Positions 48,582-60,445 of a stretch of 64,000 bases of DNA are shown here, piece by piece. How positions within the stretch are numbered: the stretch's first letter is position 1; each line of letters begins with the position of its first letter. The notes beneath the pieces were generated by a model. It ran no database searches. It was not told the origin of the DNA and saw only the letters and a program-made list of their open reading frames with translations. This DNA comes from Camarhynchus parvulus. Its lineage: Eukaryota; Chordata; Aves; Passeriformes; Thraupidae. The stretch lies in contig NC_044573.1 in assembly GCF_901933205.1 (NCBI RefSeq), positions 62,487,993 to 62,551,992 on the forward strand, in the 5' to 3' direction. The translations under genes were made by a program, and so were the position numbers.

Positions 48582-51500
48582 TTATTTTGGGCAGATCAAC
48601 TCACATATTTTTTCATTTTCCTGCCACTCAAGAATGGTAGGAAGGAAGGAATATAGAAAAACAACTATTCTGGATGAAAAAGTTTAGGCACTTAGGAAGC
48701 ATAATTGTGGTTTTTATACATTTAAGGATGTAGAACAGAGTACATTTGCTGGTGTATTGGGCCTCTGTGTAACTTCTGTTAGGCGTTTTAAACAATACTA
48801 TAAACCATGAACAGTTGGAAAAGTTTATACATTATGTGAACACCACAAAGAATGGAAAGTGATGTAGTTTTATAGATAATTGTTGGCAAGAAAGACATTA
48901 AAACGAATGCATTAAAGAGTACTGGATTAGTAAGAAATGCCTATCTTATACTATGTAATTTCACAGTCATGAGAGGTTTAATTATTTATACTCAAGATTT
49001 GTCAAATAATTTACTTGAAAATGCTTTTGCAGTTACAAATGCTTTCCCTTCCTTTTTCTTTCTGACTGTGACTTGAGCCAAAAGACTTACTTTAAGTACT
49101 TTTTTGGTTGGAACCCAGGGCCATCTTCTTCCTGGGCTTTTCCAAGGCTGGAGACAAGTGTATGACTACCTTTTCTTCAGTAGTAGCAGGAACCAGATCT
49201 TTGTTTGTTTGCTTGTGTTTTTTAATTAAAATATGAAAGTCTAATTGAATTCAAAATAAAAGACAAACACCAGAAATGTTTGCTGCCACAACCTCCATAA
49301 CCCAACTCCCCACCACAATGCAAAGGAGACAATATATGACAAGGATTTTGAAATAATTAATAATGCAATGGATTATATATGTAAGCAGGGACATGTCCTC
49401 TATGAGTAAATGCTAATATTATAAGAACAGGGGATTGAATTTATGATTACTGCTGCTATACTCTGGATCAGGATGATGATTCATTGGGGTCACCCTACAG
49501 CTTCCTTGGGGAAGAGCTATCAGCCACTACCTGCCTCCCCCTGCTTCTGGCACTGAAGCTACAGGGCACTTCAGAAAACCAGAGGTCCCATAATCAGTTT
49601 TTTGATTAATGCCGGGGATGGAACTTAAAAACTATCAGCTTTCTCAGTACTTCTCAACCACTGCCATTGCGTCTGTACCGAGTCATCCCACTTCATATAA
49701 GGGCACAAATCCAGTAGCAAATGCTCAACAGAGTATTACCTCAGTGCTGTCATGCGTAGGACAGAAAAACAAGATGCAAGCACAGAGCATTCTGTGTCTG
49801 AGACCTGGAAAGGTCTCCTGGCAAGGATGTGCGTTCTTGGATGAGCCAACGTCATCTGCTCTTGCTCCTGCTCCTTCCTCCGCTGCAGCCTTTGCTGGCT
49901 TCCTTACAGTCCTTTGTAGGGAGCACATGAGTTCTCAGTAACATCAGGAACTTGAATTACTTTTGTTCTCATGTTTGGTCTTTCTGAGAGAAGAACCTAT
50001 CTCAGTTGCCATTAAAGAATACTCTCCAACAAATCTAAGTAAAATGAAGGAAATCCTGCTTTGTTTTGTCCAAACTTTGAAGTTCTCATCTGAGCAATAA
50101 AATATTAGTGATCTGTATCAGATATTTTTACATCTTTGTTGTGTCCACCTCTGTCCTTCATAGACAGGGAGAGCAGAAGGTGCTGCTTGTTCCCTACCCT
50201 TCCCACTCCCCGGGGAGCACTGAGGCACCAGTTTTTCTATAGATATAAAAGGCACAAAGACTTCTGTCTAAGTGGACATGCCACTGGTTCTCTGAGGAGC
50301 CTAAGAGGACCAAGTTTCTCATTGAAGAGTGGAAGCACGAACAGAAATCTGACTGCTCAGAAGCTGCTCAGCATAGAAGTCATGTCTATGGAATTGCTAC
50401 AGCTCCCTGAGCCATCTTCCACCCTTATCAGTAACATGATCTCCACAGCTGGTGCATAAAGTTGGCATGTTTCATGGCAATTTTACTAATTCTTCTACCT
50501 AAAACTTCATCTCTGAGCCAGCCTAACTTAAGTTCAGCTCCAAAAGCATGTGTGGTACACCTTAGCTCCTGCATGGACTCATTAACCTCCTGGATTCCCC
50601 TGTTTCTCATCAAGCTGAAAATTCAGTGTTTGAAAGTTTATTCTTCTGTTTTCTTCCTTTTTTTTTCCCCATTTGAAAGTGATCACTTCTGTCTCTAGCC
50701 AAGATTTCTAGCAATGTGTACAGTGCAGCCAATGACTGAGTGGTTTGATAACTATCTCTTGCTAAAGGAAGATTCTCTAGAAGGTTTGTGACTGTATTGC
50801 GTTTACAATGTTTGGATATACCACTGTACATTGTACATCATACATTCTCTGGAAAAGTAAACTTTTCTTCTAGTAATCATAGAAAAAATAACAATTAATT
50901 ACTGAGCTAAATTCTGGGGTCACTTCTCATCCACTTGCTTTTCAAAAAGTCACTTTCTAAGAAGTTTTATAGATAGATATATTGAGAAGCTAATTACAAG
51001 GAAGGGCCTCAGTGTCTTACACAGCAAAACTTATTGCAAAGTGCTTCCTGTAACATCAGGCAGATTTCATGAAACGGCTGCAGAAATCCTAGTCAGGCTG
51101 TTATATGGTGTTACCTCTTCTACTTTCTCTTAAAATAAATTTTCACTTCTGCAGGTTATTTTTTTTCACTCTGGGAAGTGCTGTGTGCATTTGTACACAC
51201 ACGGCAACTGTACATGAGCAAAGAAGGATTGTGTATAATGCCAGAAACTTTGACAAAGATGAGATGGCAGATCACAAGCTGGCTTAAGGCATGATTACTG
51301 ACTGTGGAAAGAGTAGTTCAAGGCATTAGCTCTGAACAAACCTTTATCTCCTCCTTTGGTGGTGCTGACTGCAAACACTACTACGGAAATCTCTGGGTGG
51401 CAATTTCCTGGACAGCCCTGAAGGAGTTGGGCTGCGCTTGCATCAGAACTTGAGTGTGGGTGGCAGAGTGGAGGAGGGAATGGAGCTACGTGGCATAGCT

Positions 51501-53029
51501 GCACTTATCTTCATGGCTATTCATCCACCAAGGCACTGACAGCGTATAAAAGTGGCAAAGTGATTTCACAGTTCTAATCTGGTTTATCATAATTTTTTCC
51601 AAGCACTGCCTCAAAGCAGGCAGGGAAACGGAATACACATTACTGCTTTGTTCTGGTTCATGACTAACCATGTTCAAAATGTGCAGTATTTTCCAGAAGT
51701 GAAGGTTTTATGACTTATTATCTTTTCCATAACAGTACAATATTATCTACAGCTGATATAAAGAGAACTTTTTTGTTTTGTTTTTTTTTTAATAATGAAG
51801 ATGTGCCTAGTCACAGGAAGAAGTGATTCAGACACACAAAAATACACACAAAAATTCTGTCTTCCTGTGCAGGAAGTTTACCTTTAGTTATAAAATTCAC
51901 ATTTCTGTCTAAAGCCACAGATAGTTAGAAAAGAAAACCCATTTAATAGTATAGGGTTGGAATAACATATTCCTGTGTGGTTGCATTTGATCTGCACTGT
52001 GTGGTCTATCGTAGATAAGTGAGGAGGTGTACTAAGGTAGGTATGAGTTTTCGCTGAAAACTGGTGCTTATTCAGGATGGAATTTGTTGAGAAATCTTCA
52101 GATCTACAGCTTCAGAGACAGATAAAATTTGTTTATCCTGCAGCTTAACATGCTGGTGCTCAGCTTGGCAGCTGTCTTCTTCCTGACAAAGACAAATGTA
52201 TGAAAATCAGGAAGTGTGTGCTTTCATGAACCAACTGCATTAAAGAGCTGTCAAGCTGAGATTTATGGCTGCCTCAATCAAATTGGTATAAGTAGAGCAA
52301 TCTACTGTCTTATCCAGACTCATTTTTTGACCCTCTCAGTTTCATCAAAGATAAATTAACTATTCTAGCAATGCAATAATGGATACAATGGGTAAAAATG
52401 TGTTATCTTGAAGACAAAAAATACAAATAAAGCCAAGCCATGTGATCTGGAATAGGACATAACCAGTAATCTTTAGAGGTAGGTGTTAGCAGAACAGCTC
52501 CAGTGCTATTTCAGAATTAGGATATTGACATCAAGAGGAGACATTTCTAAATTAGCTCTGGAGAGCTTTCAGTCTCCTCTGTATACTTGGCACGATGCTG
52601 CCTCACAAATGTTTATTAGCTGTTTGCGTCTTAGCCACTTGGAAGTGTTAATAACCCACTAAATAACTTAATCAGTTTATTTTTGAATAACGGCAATTAT
52701 GTTTGAAGAGTTAAGTATAGAAAAGTGAGACTTCATCTGAGCAGGATCCCAAAATGCTTGCCCAGGAAACCTGTCTGTGATAGTAAAGGACTTCTTATCA
52801 GATAAAAGTGTAGGAATGTCTGTGGCTAGAGGTTGAAATGAAAACAATTTAAACTAGAAATAAGGCATAGTTTTTGAAAAATGAACAAATGTAACTTTTT
52901 CAACTAGTTACTTAAAGTCAGAGTGAATCACGTAGCCCCTTGACAACTTTAAATTGAGATAGGTATCAAAAATATATGCTGTATTTCTGCCACAGACTAC
53001 TGGATTTAATGTAAAGTACCAAGGTAAAT
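48582..53029. other. Unique noncoding DNA
   Basis: No gene, RNA gene or dated transposon over 4.4 kb. T-rich runs occur at about 50656-50667 and 51771-51791. Frames reach at most 110 codons and are unrecognised on either strand. Confidence 0.55.
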
Positions 53030-53103
53030 TATTCTATGACCTGTGTTATGTGAGGTCAGACAAGAGCATCCATATGGTCCCCCTGGCTTTTTAGAAATAT
53101 GAG
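53030..53103 (+). mobile_element. Ancient CR1 LINE 3' end
   Basis: TGTGAGGTCAGACAAGAGCA, then TCCATATGGTCCCCCTGGCT and TTAGAAATATGAG follow the end of an old amniote CR1 class: 'ggaggtcagactagatgatcataatggtcccttctggccttaaaatctatga'. This wording differs from the younger CR1 at the right edge, so it is a separate and older subfamily. Only the last ~60-75 bases are readable. Confidence 0.7.
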
Positions 53104-56100
53104 TGTGCAAAGCATTTGTGAACACTATTATCTTCACAGACGCCTAAGGGAGGTGGCATGACTCTGGCATCCAAGATAGTGGATGAAAGTGCAGTGCAGC
53201 TTCTCAACACTGATGTTGCATTCAAAGGTGAAGAAAAAGGATTCATGTGGTGATCCTTCATTTTATGTTCACTATAGTCCTGCTCAGAGCAATAGAGGAT
53301 GCCTGAAGGCACCAGCAGCTCATCACCGGTTTGACCGAGTACAGAGGGTATCTATGATGTATCAGCTTTGAACAACTCAGTGTTTTGATTGGGATGTGGG
53401 CTTTTGGGATTTGTAGGTTTTCTCTTACTCTAACTTATTCAGCTACTGATATTTTTTTAAATGTCCCTCTAGTATTGCAACCAGAAAAAAATACTCATTG
53501 TGCTTTGTGACTTTTGTTCATACAAATGAACACATAAACCAGAAGACTCAAGCAAGTGCAGATCAATCAAAGCTGTTGGACAGTGAAGCAGTGGAAATGA
53601 ATGAGCAGTGTCATTGGCCTCACTGGTGAGCAGATCCCTATTTATTGTTTCACTTAAGTGCATTCAAGACCCAATTAATATATTATGCTGAATTTAGGAA
53701 CAATGCCAAAAATTTTGGTACAGCTAATTTCTCTTTTCATACCTCTTCCAAAGTTCACAGCCATGCACACACTTTCCTTAATTTTCATTATTCTAGCTAG
53801 CACTGACTTCAAACCAATACAATCTGGCTTGTATTGCTAGGCTGATAAAAAATGATAAATGAGTAATGAAGAATGAAACTGCAGAGTGTTAAGAGTTCCC
53901 TCTATACCCTGACTGAAGGTCTTGTGTCTTTCAAGGACTGCCATAGGTACAAATGTTATTTACACAAGACAGGAGGTGGTTTCCAGTACCATTAAGAAGA
54001 AATTATGAAAAACTTTGCCTAGACGTGAATTTTCTAAAAATGGCTGCAATTCAAGTATGCACACAATTATGGATTGTTTGTATGATCTCAGATTCAGAGG
54101 TAGACACTGAAGGCTTTCATAAGAGGGTATTGTGCTGGTTTTAAGCTAGAATACAGAAGGTAAGGTGGAAAGAAATGTGAACCTCAAAGAAGTACAGAAA
54201 CACATGTATCAACGCTCAGCTGCATTTACCATGATGTTGCACCACTAAATGTAAGTGCAAAGCTAACAGGGAAGCTGAAGCTCATTATCCACCTACCCAC
54301 ATCCATAATTTCATAAAGGCTGGTACAGTGATGCCTCTGATGATCTTTTCTCCAGTTGTCTTGTGTCCAGCATTTGTATTCTGCCTGGAATTCTGCCAAA
54401 TACAAGCACATATAGGCTCTCACCCAATCTGTGTGACAGTCAAACTGGCAATCAAAGAAATTTTTGAATTGTTTTACTCGCTTTGGAGTGACTCCAGATA
54501 TACTGCTTTGTAGTGTTTCCCTGAGTGATGAAATGTAATTCCAGTGCCAAAAGCCTTACATCTAAGGAGTGTCCTGACCCCAGCATGGGTCTGGAAAGGT
54601 GAGAAAGGCTGGCAAATGCTGAATAACTACTAGTCAATAAAGCTTTGACATCTCAAGCAGCAGAGAACAAGTCTAACAAAATGCTTTGAGGAGAAATGTG
54701 CAAGTAAAGCAGACAGGAAGGTTTGTCAGTTTAAGAACTGAATATAATTTAGAGAAATATGGAATCTAACAGACAGCAAAGACGGCATGTGGAGGCATGA
54801 GATTAGCCTGCAGTGATGGATAGGAGGGAAACTCGCTTCCATTAGTGTCTTTTCTCCTACACTATCGCCAGCATAAGAGGAAAGGTATAAAAGGCAGGTG
54901 TCCATAACACTGCATCCTTGGATGCAGGATTAGGATTCATAACCATCCCTTACAGGGCTTATTTGAGAAGACAAGGAAGACAACTCCTTTGGCCCATATG
55001 GAGTAAGAATATGAGCAAGTTTGGGATTTTTTTAAAAATAATTAACTCTATTAATTTCTCCAAGAAGTTTAATTGAAAAACATTATTACACAGCAGTCTG
55101 AGTCATCAGAAAAACCAGGATGATAGGATACCTGGTTAGTAGCCCATGAGAAATAGATGAGAAATGCTGTTTAATATATGCATGGAAATATCTCTTACAT
55201 CTTTGACTTGGGAAAAAAAATCTTCTTTAATCACTTACACATTTGAAGCTCTGTCTTTGCCAGTTACAGCTACTGCATTCAACACACAGCTAATCACTGA
55301 TGTTGTTTTCATCTTTGCTGAAGGTCTTGGCTTTTTTTAAAGTAAAATACTTTCTTCCTTTTCTTAAACAGCCACTCCAAACACTCTTTATGTGGGAATG
55401 TTTTTAAGAAAAACAGATATTTTGTACCTGCTAACAGTTCACTAAACAATTTTCCCTTACCTTTAATGACATGTAAGACATTTGAATGATTCAGTGAGGA
55501 GAAAATCAAGATAATGCAGGTCATTTTGTAAGCCCAAAGATAAGAAGAAGCTTTTCAACCTCTGCAGACAGTATTTAAGCAGTGCTCACTGTCAGTCTTG
55601 TAAGAGTTCAGAAGTGTTCCTCATTTTCCCATATAAAAGGCCTATTTCCACTGATGTGTAATTTCTGCCAAAATACTGCTCTGAACTGTTAAAAATTAGA
55701 CGGAGGTATTAAGCCAGAAACAGTCACTTGAAATTCAGTTTAAATAACCTTGCTTCAACTGACTTTAGGACACAGGAGGTGAAACTGCTTGCAGATTTAC
55801 AAACACCTTTGGTTTGTTTAACTTCAAAATAGCTTTGAGTGTGCATTTCCCACATTCGGCAAGCACAGACTGAGAAGGCAAGGCATCAGTGCAATTGCAG
55901 AAATTTTTTAAACAATACCTCCCATTTTCAAAAATTGTTATTTTCCAGAGTTTCTCTTTCCATTCTGAAAATTTCCCTTTATTTTTCTGTGTGCTGCTTG
56001 GGAAACACAGTGATATTTTTAATTAATTTTTTTAATAAACACGCCTTTAGCATGTCAGTATATAACTGGTGGCAGCAGACACCTCTTCCTGGCAATAACC

Positions 56101-59100
56101 TGTAAGTTTACAGCTGCATCCAGTGCTCACTAAAGATACTGAAGGGATTTCTACCCACTTCAGTGGACTTTTGTTCAACCTTGATGTGTCTTTGACGTTT
56201 GGCATAGAGGACAAGGCACTGATGAAACAGTCCAGACCAAACATTTAGACACTTCAGGGAAGGTGCGGTTAAGAGGAGAGAGTCCTTTTATGTTTGTGTC
56301 TATGGGAGTGTTTGTCCTTTTCTTAAAAGCAACTTGTTACTAACATGTAAAAGCAAAATATAAAGGGAAAAATACAAATTCCTGCAAGCCTGAGTCTCAG
56401 CCATAAGTGTAACAGTTGTTTACAGAGATTGGATTCCTCCTCAGGCCAGTCCAAAGCATTTGTGTTTGACCAGTTCCTAAAGGTTCATGTGGAAAATCAG
56501 CCATGCACAGGCCTTTCAAACTTGTTCTGAAGGACCATTATTTCTGTGGAAGAGCTTTTGATCTGCATACTTCTCTCTTACGCAGCCTTTTGATTCTTTT
56601 AATGTGTTTTACTTGTTGCATACATGATTCTTTTAGACAATATTACCATGTTAAACACTCTGCCTGGTGCAGAAGCTGGAAAAATGCAGAATCTTCCACA
56701 ACATTAAGAACTCTCCTCAAGAAACTGGAACCAACAAGCTGTCTCTAACAGATGAAGAAAGAAATTACTTTCCTACAGATGAAGGAATGCTAGCATAAAT
56801 GGCATTACATGGATGATAACACTGACTGGCTATTTTGTTGCCCAAAGACCCAAACATCCCAATGTTTGTTTTTTTTTTTTTAATCATGTGCGATAGCTGC
56901 TGAAATATCTACTTATTCATGCTGTATTCATACATGTTTGTCACTTCTAGGCAGGAAAGGCAGTGACTCCTTACCAGTATAGAAGCTCCAACAGCAAAGA
57001 TGAGTGCAAATTTATATCATCTTTGAGCTTCTCTAGAAGCTGTTCCATTATTTGAGACAATCAGATCGTTATTCAGCAAACAAAAAGGAAATGCTGGCCA
57101 GCTGGAAGTACAAAATAAGCCTTCATTCATTTTGAGAAAAGAATAGGGGCTTTCAGATAAATTGCTTTTCCTTGCTGGGCCCTCTTTTGCTGTAGTTAAT
57201 TATGAGTGGCATATACAAGAAAAGGCAAGCCAATAAGAAAAGTTTACAGGCAACGCTAAGAAAGCGTCCTAATTCCTCTGGGCATTTTAGCATATTGTTG
57301 TACAGCACTAACCACTGGCTTTCCAAGTGATCTCACCAGGGTACCAACAATGTAGAGGTCTTCAATGGATGCTTGTTCAGGCCTAACAATTACAGTTTAA
57401 AGAGCAGTTGCCTATGCATTGTATGAGTTAAAATTAAGACATGCATTTTGTTCCCAGAAGGGTTTTGACTGTGAAGTTTTTCTGCTGAGGAATGTATAAC
57501 GCAGGGTGCTGATGAACAATAGGAACATGTGATCAAGACATAAGTTTCGGGATTGCTAATGTGGCCAAAAGACAAAAGAGTGTCTTTTGATGTCACAAGG
57601 GTCATGAAGTAGTAAAAAAACAACAGGCACACACAATGAATGACCAAAATATGTAAGCCTGCTGAAAATAACAATTAATTTATATCAATGTAATTTATTT
57701 CTTATTCTCAGGGAAATTAGAATAAGTTAATTGCATATGCAATTCTTTACAATATAGACATGTCTTTGTTTTAGGGAATGAGCACAGAAATAGTACAGCA
57801 AAATATTTTCTTGAACTGCTGCTTTCTACAAAATAGAATGGACCGCAAAAGAGGTGGCTCAGTGGAAAACTCTGCCTGCTTAGAGGTAGCTTTTGTTAAT
57901 GAATGAAGTAGTTTTCCATCAGTCATCCTGGTGAAGGCAAGAATAGAGTTAGGATGGATTTTAAGGTACATAGTGATGACCCTCTCTGTGTGTTAGATGC
58001 TTACTCTTGGCTTAGCACATTCTGTAGTCCAAGGAGAAGCAAAGAGAAAAGTCAGCACCTTCAGAGCATGACTCATTCCATGCATTTTACATCCACTCCT
58101 CACACCCTTACACTGACAGCTGTCTTGGAACACACCTGGTTCTTAGATGACTAATTTGACATTCACAGGAAAACTGAGACACCTCCTCTGAAGGTGCCTG
58201 GGTTTTGCTTCTTGTTTCAGTAATTCTAAGGTCTAACCCAGCACTGCTGTAAGGGTGCATGAAAGGATCCAAACAACATATAATTTGCATTTTTTACCAA
58301 ACATCCTAGTGCAAATGTTTCTTGGCTATTTAAAGCAGTGCTGTATTGGGATATCATAGAGTATATTCTCTTTATTTTTTAATGCAATGCCTTAGTGCCC
58401 CCAGTACCAACAGGTGCAATAGAGATGCAAGTTTACTAATTGTTAACTTTTTCCCCGGTACTAGTTATCCACCATAAATTATATAAATATATTGAATTTG
58501 CTGGAAGAACAAAGAAAAATGAAAGAGAGGGAAAAAGATAATCCAAATATCTATAACTGAGGTAAGATGTAATGTGACTTAAAATGCTGTAAAATTTTGG
58601 ATTTTATGCTTGATGCCACGAGTTCCTGGGTGTGTTACTGATAAGCTGCCTATCACTTAGACTTACTAAGACCATAAGCTTGGACTTCTTTTCAACATGA
58701 TAACATGGAATGGTTAAACATTTTGGTTTTTTTTTTTTCCGTATAGTTGATGGATGAATATTGAAGACTGATTACTGGGAATTTTACTGAAAAGCCCCAT
58801 CTGGCAGAGAGAAAGACACCATCTGAATTGTTTACAACTTGAATCTGACACATTAGGAAACTTTGAAATTGAAAGGAACTCCTTAAGAGGCAGAAATATA
58901 GCTAATTTAGAAAGTATTTCCCTGATTATTTTCTGTGAAGGCCTATTGTAGGTGTGGCTGTTGTCATCTACATTAGCTACTCTGCTGGTTATTTGCAAAG
59001 GCAGAAGCCAAACAAACGTGATGAGTCCTTCAGAAACCATGAAATTGTCCTAGCATCTTGATCCGTTGGAAATGATCGATTTTATATAAACAGAACATTA

Positions 59101-60396
59101 AAAAAATCAGAAAGCTCTGAACTTAATAACTTTCATTTTCAGTAAAAAGCTAAAAGTTGGCAACGACATTATTGTTCTAACCTGAGATGTATCTCACATG
59201 TTTTTACCTTGGAGAATTTTTTCTCGTAATCTCCTTGCATATTTCTATTACTCTCATTTCCTACTATCGCTAATACTGATCTAAGAACTCAATGACCTGA
59301 ACTTCTTCTGACCTTCAATTCCTTCCTGAAGTTTTTTGCAAACAAGATCAGTGCTACAGTCTTTTACTGCTGTCAAAATCTCTGCATAACCTCAAGAATA
59401 GGTGGGAGCATTTCCCAGGCAACAGGCACCACTCTGGAAATGCTAATGATGCACATTAGCAACTTCCTGTCTCTGCATCTATCTACCACAGTATGTTTCT
59501 TAGATCAGAGGTGAGGAATTTAGTATAATCTGGATCTGCTGGCTACAGATCTCACCATCTGAGTTCCTTGGGCTGTGCACTCAAAATGCAGTGTCAGATT
59601 TTGAATCCTGTGCATGCCAAGGTATTGCTTTTTCAAGAGGTGTTTCTGCCAGCTGAGTGTCCATAGGTGCTGATGATTTTTTACGATAAACAGATTAATA
59701 TATGTCTTATCTTGTATGCAGTTTACCTTGTTAAGAATAAAAATCAGGTGCATATATAGTTGATTAGGTAGAAATTTTGTCAGGCTATATCATCTTTGGG
59801 CAGCTAGAAGTTTTACTTAATTCTTTTTTATTTCAAATAGATACTGTTATTTGTCTTATGGCCAGTTTCTTATTCCTTATAGGATTATTTAAAAATTCTC
59901 TTGCTTGTCAGTAAACTAGACTCATAAGAGCAGTCACCCTTGCACAGAGGGATGTGTGTGGGGAAGTCATCCCCCCTGTAGAATAGATGAGTGAGATATG
60001 AAGCTTGGGAAGAAGTGTTGCTCCAGTGGCTGTGGGTGTGAAATGAAAGATTTCAACTGGAAAGAGGTGTCTGGGTCAGAGGAAAAGCACAAAGTTATAA
60101 CTAGATGACTCCTGCTGGGGAGCAAATAAGGCGTACCCTGGGTGTGAGGAAATTGCTGCTTGGATATGCTGTTGTGATCAAACCTGAAACACTGAGTTCT
60201 AAAAAGGCACCCAGTAAACAAAAGTTTTCTCTGCTCTTAACTTTGGTGTTGTCTGGTGAGTATTTTTCTCTCTGCTGCAGCTCTGGGATCACTCATTCTA
60301 CCTTCATGTGCTCAGCCCTGTCTTCTCTGATTCTCCTAATGTGCCTTATTGAACGGGACTGTGAGAAACCAGCCTCTGACCCTTAATTTTTACAGA

Positions 60397-60397
<1 letters not shown>
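53104..60397. other. Unique noncoding DNA
   Basis: Over 7 kb without a recognised gene, RNA gene or transposon. Homopolymer T runs lie at about 56868-56881 and 58726-58738. A weak echo of old palindromic repeat wording (ACTGAAGG...CACTTCAGTGGACTTT) is visible at 56125-56175. Open frames are all below about 110 codons. Confidence 0.55.

Positions 60398-60445
<48 letters not shown>
60398..60445 (+). repeat. Compound (TG)15(AG)9 microsatellite
   Basis: Fifteen TG units are followed directly by nine AG units with no interruption. It is a likely polymorphic marker. Alternating TG can adopt Z-DNA and the purine-pyrimidine AG tract can form triplex, but no function is implied. Confidence 0.97.

Noticed and set aside
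56125..56175. Possible second palindromic repeat relic (ACTGAAGG...CACTTCAGTGG)
   Set aside because: Arms pair over too few bases and the order of words is not convincing.
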